A DNA stretch of 64,000 bases, from the NCBI RefSeq assembly GCF_025465945.1, contig NZ_JANLNW010000006.1:147758-211757 (forward strand). The letters are read 5' to 3'. The translations under genes and the position numbers were made by a program. The stretch is from Pseudomonas sp. 6D_7.1_Bac1. Its GTDB lineage: Bacteria > Pseudomonadota > Gammaproteobacteria > Pseudomonadales > Pseudomonadaceae. This document shows positions 26,799 through 36,519 of this stretch, piece after piece. Position 1 is the stretch's first letter. Each line of letters begins with the position of its first letter. The notes beneath the pieces are model-generated. The model saw only the letters and a list, made by a program, of their open reading frames with translations. It made no database searches and was not told the origin of the DNA.

Positions 26799-27677
26799 AT
26801 GCGACGCTGGGGCACTGAACGTCTCGTTGGCCTGCACGACCCGCAGGTCAACGAGCATCACCTGGAATCCTCGGGCTTGCCCGCAGACAGCCGTTTGCGT
26901 TTGCTCAGCTTCAATATCCAGGTCGGCATCAGTACCGAGCGGTATCGGCATTACCTGACCCGTAGCTGGCAGCATTTGCTGCCGCACACCGGTCGAGCGG
27001 ATAACCTGCAAAAAATCGGCAATCTGCTGGGTGACTACGATCTGGTCGCTTTGCAGGAAGCCGATGGCGGCAGCCTGAGATCAGGCTACGTCAATCAAGT
27101 CGAACACCTGGCCCAACTCGGCGCCTTCCCCTACTGGTATCAACAACTCAATCGCAACCTGGGTCGCCTCGCTCAGCACAGCAATGGAGTGCTCAGCCGT
27201 TTGCGCCCGTGGGCGATTGAAGATCATCCGCTGCCCGGGCCCAAGGGCCGTGGTGCGATTCTCGTGCGGTTCGGCGAGGGGCCGGAGGCGCTGGTGGTCG
27301 TGATGATGCACCTGGCGTTGGGCGCACGCGTGCGGACGATGCAGTTGGCCTACATTCGAGAGCTGATCGGCGACTTTAAACATCAAGTGCTGATGGGTGA
27401 CATGAACACTCACGCCAGTGATCTGTTGCAAACCTCACCGCTGCGTGACCTCGGTCTGCTCGCGCCACAAGTCGAAGCGACCTTCCCCAGTTGGCGCCCG
27501 CAACGCTGTCTGGACCATATTCTGCTCAGCCCGACGTTGATACTCGAACGAGTCGAAGTGCTGGCACAACCGATTTCCGATCACCTGCCGGTCGCGGTAG
27601 AGATTCGTCTGCCGGGTTCGCTCACGGCCGACGCATTGCCCGCGTTGAGTCCGGCCTTTCGCGGAACCCCTGAATGA
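26799..27677 (+). CDS. Endonuclease/exonuclease/phosphatase family protein
   Basis: This 292-residue protein has the EEP fold, seen in LLSFNIQVG, LVALQEADGGS (catalytic Glu), VVMMHLALG, LMGDMNTHASD (catalytic Asp and Asn) and ISDHLPVAVEI (catalytic Asp-His). No signal peptide is visible, so it is probably cytoplasmic. Substrate (DNA, nucleotide or phospholipid) cannot be told from sequence. It starts 15 bp after dsbA, and its stop overlaps the dgcH start (ATGA), so it is translationally coupled to a c-di-GMP gene. Corresponds to PA5488. Confidence 0.85.
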   Translation: MRRWGTERLVGLHDPQVNEHHLESSGLPADSRLRLLSFNIQVGISTERYRHYLTRSWQHLLPHTGRADNLQKIGNLLGDYDLVALQEADGGSLRSGYVNQVEHLAQLGAFPYWYQQLNRNLGRLAQHSNGVLSRLRPWAIEDHPLPGPKGRGAILVRFGEGPEALVVVMMHLALGARVRTMQLAYIRELIGDFKHQVLMGDMNTHASDLLQTSPLRDLGLLAPQVEATFPSWRPQRCLDHILLSPTLILERVEVLAQPISDHLPVAVEIRLPGSLTADALPALSPAFRGTPE

Positions 27678-29827
27678 GCGACGAAGCACAGCGCTGGAAA
27701 GAGAAATACCTCAAAAGTATCGAACAGCAGGAAAAGCTCGAGCGTCGCTGGGATGCCCGCCTCGACTTGCTGCGTCGCGGGCTGGTGCGCAGCACGCTGG
27801 CCGCTGAGGGTACCGACCGTGCGGTTGACCAGTGCATGAAGGAAATGCGCGAAGTCATCCGCACCAACGATATGGATGCAGGGTTGGCTGCATTGCTGCC
27901 GCGCCTGGAAAAAGCCGTGCTCGACTCCGAGCAGCGTCGCGAGACCCGGGTCGATCAAATCGGCACGGCGTTGACCGCTTTGGTCAGTCAGCTCCAGACG
28001 TTGCCGTTGCCGCGCGAGATCAGCCGTCCACTCAAGGCTTTCGCCAAGCAACTGGACGGCCGGGTCAGCCAGGCGCGTGAGATCCCTTTGCTGCTGGGTG
28101 AGCTCAGTGGTTTGCAAGGTCAGGCGCTGAGCCTGTTGGAAAACCCCGCCGAGCCAAGCCGCCCAGGTCTGCTACAACGCTTGTTTGGTAATCGAGACGC
28201 GGAGGCTCAGGCTGGTGAAGCCAGTGCGCCTCAGCACGAAGCACCTGCCCCGAGCCCCGTCGAGCAATCGCCGGCCCGTGTTGTAGAAGCGATGCCTGAG
28301 CCGGTGCGTGAGTCACCGACGCCGATCCAGGTTGCTGTCCCAACGGTTGAGGAAATCCCGTCACCGGCCGCGCAAGTGCCGCACGCTGTGATTACAGAGC
28401 CAGAGCCAGAGCCAGAGCCAGAGCCGCCTCAGTTGCTGGAAGAAACAAAGCCATTGCCTGAAGTGGTAGCTTTTGTTCCTCCTGTACTTGCCGCCGAAGC
28501 ACCGCGTGCCAAAGCGCTGGTAGCGGATCAGGGTCTGCCTGATGTGGGTACGCTGGAAGAGCCGCAGGCTATTTCGCTACCCAACCCGACGACGACTTCC
28601 GACTCAATGGTGATCAATCCCGACGAGCTGACATCCGTTGTCCCTCAAGCGGGCGATGAAACCTTGCTATTACTCGGCAGCCTTTCGCTCCCGCCGACGA
28701 TGGCAGAAGCTCCGGCAGCTCTGGACCCAGAACAACCAGAGCAGGATGCTCTGTATGCACTGCCGGATTCGCCGGAACCGTCCTACAGCTCGGTGGCCAA
28801 GCACATCGAAGACACGTTGCTGGGTCTGCTGGACGATTTGTCGTTGCCCGAGCGTCACCGACCGCAAGCCGAGGCAATGCGCGATCGGCTGCAAAATGGC
28901 TTGAACTGGTACGAGTTGCTGCCGATTCTCGATGATCTTGCGGTGTTGATGCTGGCGATTACCGACAGCGGTCAGCATGAGTTCGAGGTCTACCTCAAGC
29001 AACTCAATGAGCGACTGGAGTCCTTTCAAAGCAACCTGCAAGCCGCCAGCGAAGGTCATGCCGACAACCGCTCTGCGGCGCGGGAGATGGACACGCAGAT
29101 CCGTGAGCAGGTCGATGGCCTGCAGAGCAGCATGCAGGACGCCGCGGATCTGGAAGGCCTCAAGCATGTGCTGGAGAACCACCTCGAAGGGCTGCTCGGC
29201 ACCATGGATCAGCACCAGAAGCAGCGCGATGAGCGTGAGCAGGAAGTGGCGGCACGCCTGCAAGGCCTGGCCGAGCGGGTCGCGAGCATGGAGCAGGAAG
29301 CTCAGGGCTATCGCGAACACCTTGAAGAGCAACGCCAGAAAGCCCTGGTCGATCCGCTGACCGGCTTACCGAACCGGGCGGCCTGGAGTGAGCGTCTGGA
29401 GCACGAGATTGCCCAGTGGCAGCAACACGGCAATTCGCTGTTGCTAGCGATGCTCGATCTCGACCACTTCAAGCGAATCAATGATAACTACGGCCACCTG
29501 GCCGGTGACAAAGTGTTGAAGATCATTGCCAACGTGCTGCGCAAGCGCCTGCGCGGTACGGACTTCATTGCCCGTTTCGGTGGTGAGGAGTTTGTCCTGC
29601 TGGTACCCAACACCCCTTTGGCGGTCGGTGCCAGGTTGGCGGAAACCCTGCGCGCGGCTATCGAAGCCTGTCCGTTTCACTTCAAGGGTGAGCGCGTGAC
29701 GATCAGCGTATCCGTGGGAATGACGGCATTCAAAGCGGGAGAACACAGTGATCTTGTGCTGAAAAGAGCCGATCAGGCGCTTTACCGGGCGAAAAATGCC
29801 GGGCGTAACCGAGTGGAGCTGGGCTGA
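27674..29827 (+). CDS. dgcH: Diguanylate cyclase DgcH-like
   Basis: This 717-residue cytoplasmic protein makes c-di-GMP. The N-terminal helical part (about 1-175) is followed by a long Pro/Glu/Ala-rich linker (about 176-370) with a run of EP dipeptides coded by GAGCCA repeats at 28397-28425. A second helical, coiled-coil-prone part (about 370-560) leads to the GGDEF domain. The active site is GGEEF at 636-640 and the inhibitory site RGTD at 627-630 is intact, so feedback inhibition is expected. No sensory or membrane domain is seen. Corresponds to PA5487 (dgcH), a highly conserved cyclase. Confidence 0.92.
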   Translation: MSDEAQRWKEKYLKSIEQQEKLERRWDARLDLLRRGLVRSTLAAEGTDRAVDQCMKEMREVIRTNDMDAGLAALLPRLEKAVLDSEQRRETRVDQIGTALTALVSQLQTLPLPREISRPLKAFAKQLDGRVSQAREIPLLLGELSGLQGQALSLLENPAEPSRPGLLQRLFGNRDAEAQAGEASAPQHEAPAPSPVEQSPARVVEAMPEPVRESPTPIQVAVPTVEEIPSPAAQVPHAVITEPEPEPEPEPPQLLEETKPLPEVVAFVPPVLAAEAPRAKALVADQGLPDVGTLEEPQAISLPNPTTTSDSMVINPDELTSVVPQAGDETLLLLGSLSLPPTMAEAPAALDPEQPEQDALYALPDSPEPSYSSVAKHIEDTLLGLLDDLSLPERHRPQAEAMRDRLQNGLNWYELLPILDDLAVLMLAITDSGQHEFEVYLKQLNERLESFQSNLQAASEGHADNRSAAREMDTQIREQVDGLQSSMQDAADLEGLKHVLENHLEGLLGTMDQHQKQRDEREQEVAARLQGLAERVASMEQEAQGYREHLEEQRQKALVDPLTGLPNRAAWSERLEHEIAQWQQHGNSLLLAMLDLDHFKRINDNYGHLAGDKVLKIIANVLRKRLRGTDFIARFGGEEFVLLVPNTPLAVGARLAETLRAAIEACPFHFKGERVTISVSVGMTAFKAGEHSDLVLKRADQALYRAKNAGRNRVELG
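28397..28425 (+). repeat. GAGCCA hexanucleotide repeat in dgcH
   Basis: Four full and one partial tandem GAGCCA units encode alternating Glu-Pro in the linker of DgcH. Unit gain or loss would keep frame and change only linker length. Confidence 0.85.
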
Positions 29828-29927
29828 CGACAATTGGTCCATTCTGTTTAATGCCAAGCATTTGCCGGCCCAGAAGCAGGCAGTACGTTACACTGTTGCA
29901 TAACTACTTCAGCGTATCGCCTTGATC

Positions 29928-30707
29928 ATGAAATCTATTCCTCTGCTATTGGTGCTTCTTGTCTTGACGGGTTGCGCCAGCGGTCCTCGAATCGACGCCA
30001 GCCATCCTTCGGTGAATCACGACAACCGCGTGCAGTTTATTGTGGTGCATTACACCAACGCCTCGCAGGAGCGTTCACTGGCGTTGTTGACCCATGGCGA
30101 TGTCAGCAGTCATTACCTGATTGGCGACGACAAGAACGCCACGATTTTCAAACTGGTGGATGAAAGCCGCCGGGCCTGGCATGCCGGGGAAAGTGAGTGG
30201 CAGGGTCGGACCTGGCTGAACTCAAGCTCGATTGGCATCGAAATCGTCAACCCGGGTTTTCGCGATACGCCTGCCGGGCGCGTCTGGTATCCGTACAGCG
30301 AGGCGCAGGTTCAGTCTTTGATCTTCCTGGTCAAGGACATCAGCAAGCGCAATAACATCAGCCCGCAACACGTCATCGGCCACAGTGACATCGCGCCGCT
30401 GCGCAAGCTTGATCCGGGGCCGCTGTTTCCATGGAAGCGTCTGGCCGACGAAGGCCTGGCGGTCTGGCCCGATGCCCAGGCGGTGACGCGTCAGCAAGTG
30501 TTGTACGAAGCGCAGCTTCCAAGCATCATCTGGTTCCAGGAAGAGCTCGCACGTCTGGGCTACGCGACGCCGCAGACCGGTGAGCTGGATGTGGCCACCC
30601 GGCATGTGCTGGCGGCCTTCCAGATGCACTACCGACCTTCACGGTTTGACGGTACGCCAGACGCGGAAAGTGCCGCGATACTGCAAGTGCTCAACCAGAC
30701 AAAATAA
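29928..30707 (+). CDS. N-acetylmuramoyl-L-alanine amidase, AmpDh2-like lipoprotein
   Basis: This 259-residue enzyme cleaves the amide between MurNAc and the stem peptide of peptidoglycan. It has a lipobox LTGC (Cys15 from ATG 29928), an amidase-2 domain with zinc ligands in VVHYTNAS and VIGHSDIAPLRK-DPG, and a C-terminal peptidoglycan-binding helical domain (RLGYATPQTGELDVATRHVLAAFQMHYRP). Membrane anchoring in the envelope makes it AmpDh2-like rather than the cytoplasmic AmpD. It matches PA5485. No ampE follows. Confidence 0.92.
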   Translation: MKSIPLLLVLLVLTGCASGPRIDASHPSVNHDNRVQFIVVHYTNASQERSLALLTHGDVSSHYLIGDDKNATIFKLVDESRRAWHAGESEWQGRTWLNSSSIGIEIVNPGFRDTPAGRVWYPYSEAQVQSLIFLVKDISKRNNISPQHVIGHSDIAPLRKLDPGPLFPWKRLADEGLAVWPDAQAVTRQQVLYEAQLPSIIWFQEELARLGYATPQTGELDVATRHVLAAFQMHYRPSRFDGTPDAESAAILQVLNQTK

Positions 30708-30780
30708 TGACGCCCGCCCGACGGTCAGGGCTTTTTCCGAATCAGTAGCTATAACTCATTGGTAATCCTTCGGATATTCA

Positions 30781-32397
30781 ATGATGGCAGCCGCTGGCGA
30801 AACCCTGCGCAGTTGGTTCTATCGCCCTTGGTTTTTGGCGATGCTCGCGGCTGCGCTGAGTGCCGCATTGCTGTTGGCCGGTAGCCTGGGCGTGGCGCTG
30901 CGACAGGTCCAGCAACGCGAAAGCGAACAGATGAATGCCCAGGGCGAACGATTTCTGGAGCGCCTGGAGCAGCTGTTTGGCCAGCTGCGTGCAAGCCTGG
31001 ATGACCTGGAAGCGCAGCCGTTGCGTGGCTGCGACGTGGAAATGATCGCGACCTTGCAGCAAGCCAGTTTCAACTACCGCTTCGTGTATGAAGCGGCCTA
31101 TATCGACGCCACGCAATTGTGTTCGAACCGACCGCGACAGGATTCGCTTTCATCGATCCGCCCACCCGACATCAAAGGGCCGACCTACAGCTACTGGCTC
31201 AACACCTCGACCGAACCCGACGAGGACCGCGCAGTGCTGATGCTGGGGCGCGGTAACTTTCGTGTAGCGACGTCTCGCGGGCATTTGACCGACATGGTTG
31301 ATCTGACGCCCGGCAGCAGCCTGGTGGTGCTGGTCGATCATGGCTCTCGGGCAATCCCGGTTCTCGGAGCACTGCAAGCCTGGCCACCGACCGACCCTTG
31401 GTCGCCCTTTAGCAGTGAACCGTTGCAGGTCACGAAAACCCGGCTGATCTATCGCATGCCGACCAACAATCCCGAGTACCAATTGGTGTTGATCAGTCCT
31501 CGAACCGCACTGCACCTGCCCACGCTGTGGTGGTGGCTGGTGCCGGCAAGCCTGGTGCTGGGCGTGAGCATTGGTGGTTTGGTGTTTCTGCTGGCCCGTC
31601 AGCGGCAGTCGTTGGGCGGCGAGTTGCAGGGAGCCCTCAAGCGTGGCGAGTTACAGGTCCTGTATCAGCCGATCTTCGACCTCAAAAGCCGTAACTGTGT
31701 CGGCGCCGAAGCCTTGTTGCGCTGGCGTCGGCCGGACGGCACGCTGACCAGTCCGGATCTGTTTATTCCCATGGCGGAAAACACTGGCCAGATCCGTCAG
31801 ATCACTGACTTCGTGTTGCAGCGATTGCTGGAGCAGCTCGGTAAGTTGCTTCGTGCCAACCCGCAGTTGTATATCTCGGTCAATCTGGCTGCCTGCGACG
31901 TCATGGTGCCGCGAATCGGCCAGGTCATGGCACGCTTGCTGGCCCTGCACCGGGTCGCTGCGCGGCAGATCGCGTTTGAGGTGACTGAGCGCGGGCTGAT
32001 CGATGTGGTGGTGGCGCGGGAGAACCTGCAAGCCTTGCGTGATGCCGGGCATCAAGTGCTGATCGACGACTTTGGCACCGGCTATAGCAGCCTGGCCTAC
32101 CTGCAAACCCTGCCGGTGGACTGCCTGAAAATCGACAAGGCCTTTATTGATGCGCTGGGCCACGACGCCGCCAGCAGCGGTGTGGCGCCGCACATCATTC
32201 GCATGGCGCATGCCTTGCAGCTCAAGGTGATCGCCGAAGGTATCGAACATGAGTCCCAGGTCGTGTTGCTGAGCAGCGAAGGCGTGAACTACGGCCAAGG
32301 TTGGTTGTTTGCCCATGCCTTGACCGCGACGCAGTTCATTGAACTGATCACCCGTGGCCGTCGATTGGCGTCGCGGCGGCTGGATGACGAGGCCTGA
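30781..32397 (+). CDS. EAL-domain c-di-GMP phosphodiesterase with CSS sensor domain
   Basis: This 538-residue inner-membrane protein has a helix at about 18-42, a periplasmic CSS-motif sensor domain (Cys in LRGCDVE and QLCSNRP), a second helix at about 245-270 and a cytoplasmic EAL domain. The EAL motif is at 310-312 (GAEALLRW) and DDFGTGYS at 429-436, followed by LKIDKAFID and VIAEGIE, so the enzyme looks active. CSS-EAL proteins sense the redox state of their cysteines through DsbA-type enzymes in enterobacteria, and dsbA is encoded 4 kb upstream. Start could be either of two adjacent ATGs. Confidence 0.92.
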   Translation: MMAAAGETLRSWFYRPWFLAMLAAALSAALLLAGSLGVALRQVQQRESEQMNAQGERFLERLEQLFGQLRASLDDLEAQPLRGCDVEMIATLQQASFNYRFVYEAAYIDATQLCSNRPRQDSLSSIRPPDIKGPTYSYWLNTSTEPDEDRAVLMLGRGNFRVATSRGHLTDMVDLTPGSSLVVLVDHGSRAIPVLGALQAWPPTDPWSPFSSEPLQVTKTRLIYRMPTNNPEYQLVLISPRTALHLPTLWWWLVPASLVLGVSIGGLVFLLARQRQSLGGELQGALKRGELQVLYQPIFDLKSRNCVGAEALLRWRRPDGTLTSPDLFIPMAENTGQIRQITDFVLQRLLEQLGKLLRANPQLYISVNLAACDVMVPRIGQVMARLLALHRVAARQIAFEVTERGLIDVVVARENLQALRDAGHQVLIDDFGTGYSSLAYLQTLPVDCLKIDKAFIDALGHDAASSGVAPHIIRMAHALQLKVIAEGIEHESQVVLLSSEGVNYGQGWLFAHALTATQFIELITRGRRLASRRLDDEA

Positions 32398-32404
32398 GCA
32401 CTCG

Positions 32405-34195
32405 TTACAGCGGCAGCGCCATATAAAACTGAGTGCCCTGCCCCGGCCGGGAATACACGCCCATGCGGCCACCGTGCAACTGCACGATCTCTTTGCACAG
32501 CGCCAGACCAAGCCCTGCACCACCCTTCTTGCGCCCGACCTGAACGAAGGGCTCGAAAATCCGTCCCTGCTGGCCGTAAGCGATACCTTCGCCATTGTCC
32601 TCGACGCTGACAATCACCCGTTCGCCATGCCGGCGCGCCTGCAAGCGTATCTGCCCATTGTGGCTGGTATGGCGCAGAGCGTTGTCGATCAGGTTGTCCA
32701 GCACCCGGTCGAGTTGCGCCTGATCGGCCTGCAGTCGCGGCAGCGGTGCTTGCACTTCCACCAGCAACTCGATGCTTTGCTCGTTGGCCCGTTCGGCGAA
32801 ACGCCCTTGTGCTTGCTCTAAGAGGTCATCGATGTTGCACGGCGCCAAGGTGAGCTTTTGCAAGCCATTCTGATAACGGGAGAAATTCAGCAGGTCGTTG
32901 ATCAACTGCATCAAGCGCTGCATTTCGTCATTCACCGTGTTCAACAGGTCGGCTTCGCGCGAGTCCTCGGCAAAGTGCGCACGTTCCCGGAACAGGCCGA
33001 ACGCCATGTGCATGCCGGTGACCGGTGTGCGCAGTTCATGGGAGGCGCGCAGCACGAACTCGCTGCGTACCCGTTCAAAGGCCCGCTGTTCGGTGACATC
33101 GTGCAGGACCATGACGGCACCGAGAATATGCCCCTGGGTATGGATGACCGGCGTCAGGCTGTAAGTCAACAGCCGTAACTCACCGTCGACTTCGATGCTC
33201 AGGTCCTCAGGCGCACGCTCCAGCGTTCCACCACGTAGCACCAGTTGCAGCTGTTCATCGAGCTCTGGCCGCTGGAGCACTGTGCCCAGGCTTAAACCGA
33301 GACGATCTTCGTCCCAGCCCAACTGGCGCTGCGCTACCGGGTTGAGGTGCTCCAGATGGCCCTGGCGATCCATCATCAGTAAGCCGTCATCGATACTGTC
33401 GAGCACAGCCTGCAAACGTTGCTGACCGGCGAGCAGTTCATCGACATTAGTCGCCTGATGCTGGCGCAAGGCTTCGGCCATGATCCCGAAGCGTCGGGTC
33501 AGTTGGTTCATTTCCGCCGCCGGGGAAATCGGCAGGGTGACATCGAAGTTGCCCTGGCCGATGTTATCCGCGGCTTTAGCCAGTGCCTCGATCGGCTCAC
33601 CGAACCGCCGGGCGATGCCGTGAGCGGAGATGAAGCCAATGATCAGTACCGCCAGCCCGACCAATCCGAGTAAACCGGCAATCAGTAGCGCATGTTCGCG
33701 GGCATTGCGCTGGGTGTCATTGATGTTGTCCAGCGCCTGTTTGTGTTCGGCGATCAGGCCGTTGCGCAGCACGTTGAATTTTTCGGTGAGGTCCTGATTG
33801 CCGGCCAGTTTTGCGGATGGCTCTTGCGAGTAGCTGAAGGCTTTGAGAAAGGCCAGGTAGTCTTCGCGGGCCTGCTGGAAACCGTAGTGGTCGCCAGTGA
33901 CGCTGTTTTCGTGCTCGATGCCTTGGTCCAGCAGCTCGAAGTAATGTCGTTCCGAGGTTTCCAGTGCTTGAAGATCAGGCTTTTCGTTGAGCATGATGAT
34001 CAACTGATCGCCCAGGGTCTGGCGCAGCTTGAGTTCCAGATCCAGGGTGATGAAGTTGTCGCGGATCAGCGCTTCCTGGTTGTTGGCTATCTGCATCACG
34101 CTGACCAGCCCGAGTATCAACCCGACCAACGCCATGGTGATCAGTGCCGAGATACTCAGAAACAGCCGTGTGCGCAACTTCATCGCCAGTTTCAT
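32405..34195 (-). CDS. kinB: Sensor histidine kinase KinB (alginate control)
   Basis: This 596-residue inner-membrane kinase works with AlgB. It has two helices (about 12-35 and 165-190) around a periplasmic helical sensor, a HAMP domain (ARRFGEPIEALAKAADNIGQG), a PAS domain (LQAVLDSIDDGLLMMD), a HisKA box with the phospho-acceptor His in ASHELRTP and an ATPase with NLIDNALRH, DNGEGI and GAGLGLALC. It starts 10 bp after algB stops. The ATG at 34195 (MKLAMKLRTRL) is preferred; one four codons later is possible. In P. aeruginosa KinB restrains alginate through AlgB and anti-sigma MucA proteolysis. Confidence 0.94.
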   Translation of the reverse strand: MKLAMKLRTRLFLSISALITMALVGLILGLVSVMQIANNQEALIRDNFITLDLELKLRQTLGDQLIIMLNEKPDLQALETSERHYFELLDQGIEHENSVTGDHYGFQQAREDYLAFLKAFSYSQEPSAKLAGNQDLTEKFNVLRNGLIAEHKQALDNINDTQRNAREHALLIAGLLGLVGLAVLIIGFISAHGIARRFGEPIEALAKAADNIGQGNFDVTLPISPAAEMNQLTRRFGIMAEALRQHQATNVDELLAGQQRLQAVLDSIDDGLLMMDRQGHLEHLNPVAQRQLGWDEDRLGLSLGTVLQRPELDEQLQLVLRGGTLERAPEDLSIEVDGELRLLTYSLTPVIHTQGHILGAVMVLHDVTEQRAFERVRSEFVLRASHELRTPVTGMHMAFGLFRERAHFAEDSREADLLNTVNDEMQRLMQLINDLLNFSRYQNGLQKLTLAPCNIDDLLEQAQGRFAERANEQSIELLVEVQAPLPRLQADQAQLDRVLDNLIDNALRHTSHNGQIRLQARRHGERVIVSVEDNGEGIAYGQQGRIFEPFVQVGRKKGGAGLGLALCKEIVQLHGGRMGVYSRPGQGTQFYMALPL

Positions 34196-34205
34196 AAGGC
34201 GCCGC

Positions 34206-35552
34206 TCACAGATTGTACTGTTTGCGTTTGCGGTACAGCGTCGAGGCGTCGATACCCAGTGTCTTGGCGGCCTGATCGAGGGTTGCGGCGCTGGCCAGTA
34301 TCGCACCGATGTGGGCCTTCTCCAGTTCATCCAGGCTCAGCGCCGCTCCGATTCTCGGGGCGTTGCTGGTGGTTTGTTCGGCCATGCCCAAATGGCTGAT
34401 CTCGACCCGTTCCTGTGGGCAAATGATGCTCGCTCGCTCGACCACGTTGCGCAGTTCGCGGATGTTGCCTGGCCAGCGATAGCCGAGCAGCGCCTCGCGT
34501 GCTTGGTCGCTGAAAACGCGGGCCGGTCGTGCGTATTCCTTGACGAAGCGCGCCAGGAAGCGATCGGCCAGGGTCAGGATGTCCTCGGCCCGTTCGCGCA
34601 GCGGAGGCAGGTGTAAGGTGATGACGTTCAGCCGGTAGAGCAGGTCTTCGCGGAAACGACCGTCGCGGACCATGTCTTCGAGATTGAGGTTGGTTGCGGC
34701 GAGGATCCGCACGTCGGCGCGACGGGTCACCGGGTCGCCGACCCGTTCGTATTCCTTGTCCTGGATGAAACGCAGCAGTTTGGGCTGCAAGGTCATCGGG
34801 AAATCTCCGATCTCATCGAGGAACAGTGTTCCGCCGTCGGCCTGGTTGACCCGGCCGAGGGTGCTTTCGCTGGCGCCGGTGAAGGCCCCGCGACTATGGC
34901 CAAAGAGCTCGCTTTCCATCAGCTCGGCACTCAATGACGGACAGTTAATGGTGACGCAGGGTTTCTTCGCGCGTTTGCTCCAGCCATGAATGGCCCGTGC
35001 CAGTTCGCCTTTACCGGTACCGGACTCGCCGAGAATCAGAATGTTGGCGTCGGTGCTGGCAACCTGGCGGGCGGTTTCCAGTACGACTTTCATCGCCGGG
35101 CTGTGGGAATCCAGGCCATCACTGGGCTTGCGGACTTCACCTTCGAGGGCTTCCAGGCGTGCCGAGAGCTGGCGGACTTCCAGTTGCTTGGCGGTGGCCA
35201 GGCGCAGTTGGTCGGGGCTGCAAGGTTTGACCAGATAGTCGGCGGCGCCAGCCTGGATCGCATCGACGGCGGTGTCCACAGCCGAGTGCGCGGTGACGAT
35301 GACCACGCGCATCCAGGGTGCCTGTATGCGCATTTGCGCCAAGACGTCGAGACCGTTGTCTTCGCCCAGGCGCAGGTCAAGGAAGCACAGGTCGAAGACC
35401 TGCCGTTGCAATAAAACGTCGGCCTGGGCCGCGCTGTTGGCGGTGGCGACGGTATAGCCTTCGTCTTCGAGGCAGTAACGGAAGGTGCGCAGGATGGCAG
35501 ATTCATCATCTACCAGCAGAATGCGGCCTTGATGCTCGTTGGCTGATTCCAT
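34206..35552 (-). CDS. algB: Alginate two-component regulator AlgB (NtrC family)
   Basis: This 448-residue regulator has a receiver domain with phospho-acceptor Asp59 (CFLDLRLGED), an AAA+ domain with Walker A GESGTGKG at about 175-182 and GAFTGA at 222-227, which contacts sigma-54, and a C-terminal HTH (LDQAAKTLGIDASTLYRKRK). In P. aeruginosa AlgB activates algD directly and does not need phosphorylation for it. It is the first gene of the algB-kinB operon; the 440-bp upstream gap is AT-rich and likely holds its promoter. Confidence 0.95.
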   Translation of the reverse strand: MESANEHQGRILLVDDESAILRTFRYCLEDEGYTVATANSAAQADVLLQRQVFDLCFLDLRLGEDNGLDVLAQMRIQAPWMRVVIVTAHSAVDTAVDAIQAGAADYLVKPCSPDQLRLATAKQLEVRQLSARLEALEGEVRKPSDGLDSHSPAMKVVLETARQVASTDANILILGESGTGKGELARAIHGWSKRAKKPCVTINCPSLSAELMESELFGHSRGAFTGASESTLGRVNQADGGTLFLDEIGDFPMTLQPKLLRFIQDKEYERVGDPVTRRADVRILAATNLNLEDMVRDGRFREDLLYRLNVITLHLPPLRERAEDILTLADRFLARFVKEYARPARVFSDQAREALLGYRWPGNIRELRNVVERASIICPQERVEISHLGMAEQTTSNAPRIGAALSLDELEKAHIGAILASAATLDQAAKTLGIDASTLYRKRKQYNL

Positions 35553-35993
35553 TTTCCCTACGCTCCTTAAATGAATATCTTAATTTAGTGTCGGAAAAAC
35601 CGGGCAAGTTGCATGGTTGATTCTGGGCGCTTCTCGTCAGAGCGGGGTAGTTATCTGCCCGTAATAGTCATAACAATCTGATTTTCTTAGTTTTTTATAA
35701 GCGCGTGACTGTGCTGATGTTCTCCTCTCTCTTTTTCTGACATCCGTGACCCTTCATGCATTCCAAAAATTTTCGAATTTCTGAAAATCGATCATGCATT
35801 ACGCACGACTCGCCGTGGGCCATCGTGCAGGATGCGTCCGTACATATTCTGATATTTATCGTAATTAGTTGATTTTGTTTGTTTTTATTTCAGTAAAGAA
35901 GCTGGCATGCAGGCTGCAATGGTCTGGTTAAGCCGGGGCATTTATGAAGGAGCGCCCCCTAACCAATAGCCACCAGTGTGGGAGGAGTTCGGG
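35553..35993. other. AT-rich intergenic region upstream of algB
   Basis: This divergent 441-bp gap is more AT-rich than the flanking genes, especially 35680-35900. A CATGCATT sequence occurs twice, at 35755-35762 and 35793-35800, around the AT-rich stretch. I could not find a convincing AlgU or sigma-54 promoter on either strand and see no gene. Confidence 0.4.
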
Positions 35994-36281
35994 ATGAATC
36001 GCCAACGTGCCGCCCAATTGCGTATCTCGCCACTGTCTATCCAGCAAGGGCTGTTTGCCGTTCTTGCGTTGTTGATCACGTTGATCGGCGGTCAGCAGTT
36101 CTTGCGCTGGGAACAAAGCCGGCAGCTAGAGGCAGCGATTGCGCCGACCCATCACTTGACCCAAACCCATTTCAGCGCAGTCGGCAGCCGGTCTGCGGAT
36201 GCGGCCCCGATGAGAGTGATGAGTATGGACCAGGCAGAACCTGAGTCCGGGATGCTGCGTCAGGAACGTTGGGTGTTCTAG
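35994..36281 (+). CDS. Small single-pass membrane protein, unknown function
   Basis: This 95-residue protein has one hydrophobic helix (IQQGLFAVLALLITLIGGQQFL, about 17-38) and a short polar C-terminal part. AGGAG lies 6 bases before the ATG at 35994, so translation is well supported. It sits between algB and a DUF1328 gene. I recognise the position as that of small conserved hypothetical genes in PAO1 but not a named family. Confidence 0.65.
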   Translation: MNRQRAAQLRISPLSIQQGLFAVLALLITLIGGQQFLRWEQSRQLEAAIAPTHHLTQTHFSAVGSRSADAAPMRVMSMDQAEPESGMLRQERWVF

Positions 36282-36285
36282 GTAA

Positions 36286-36519
<234 letters not shown>

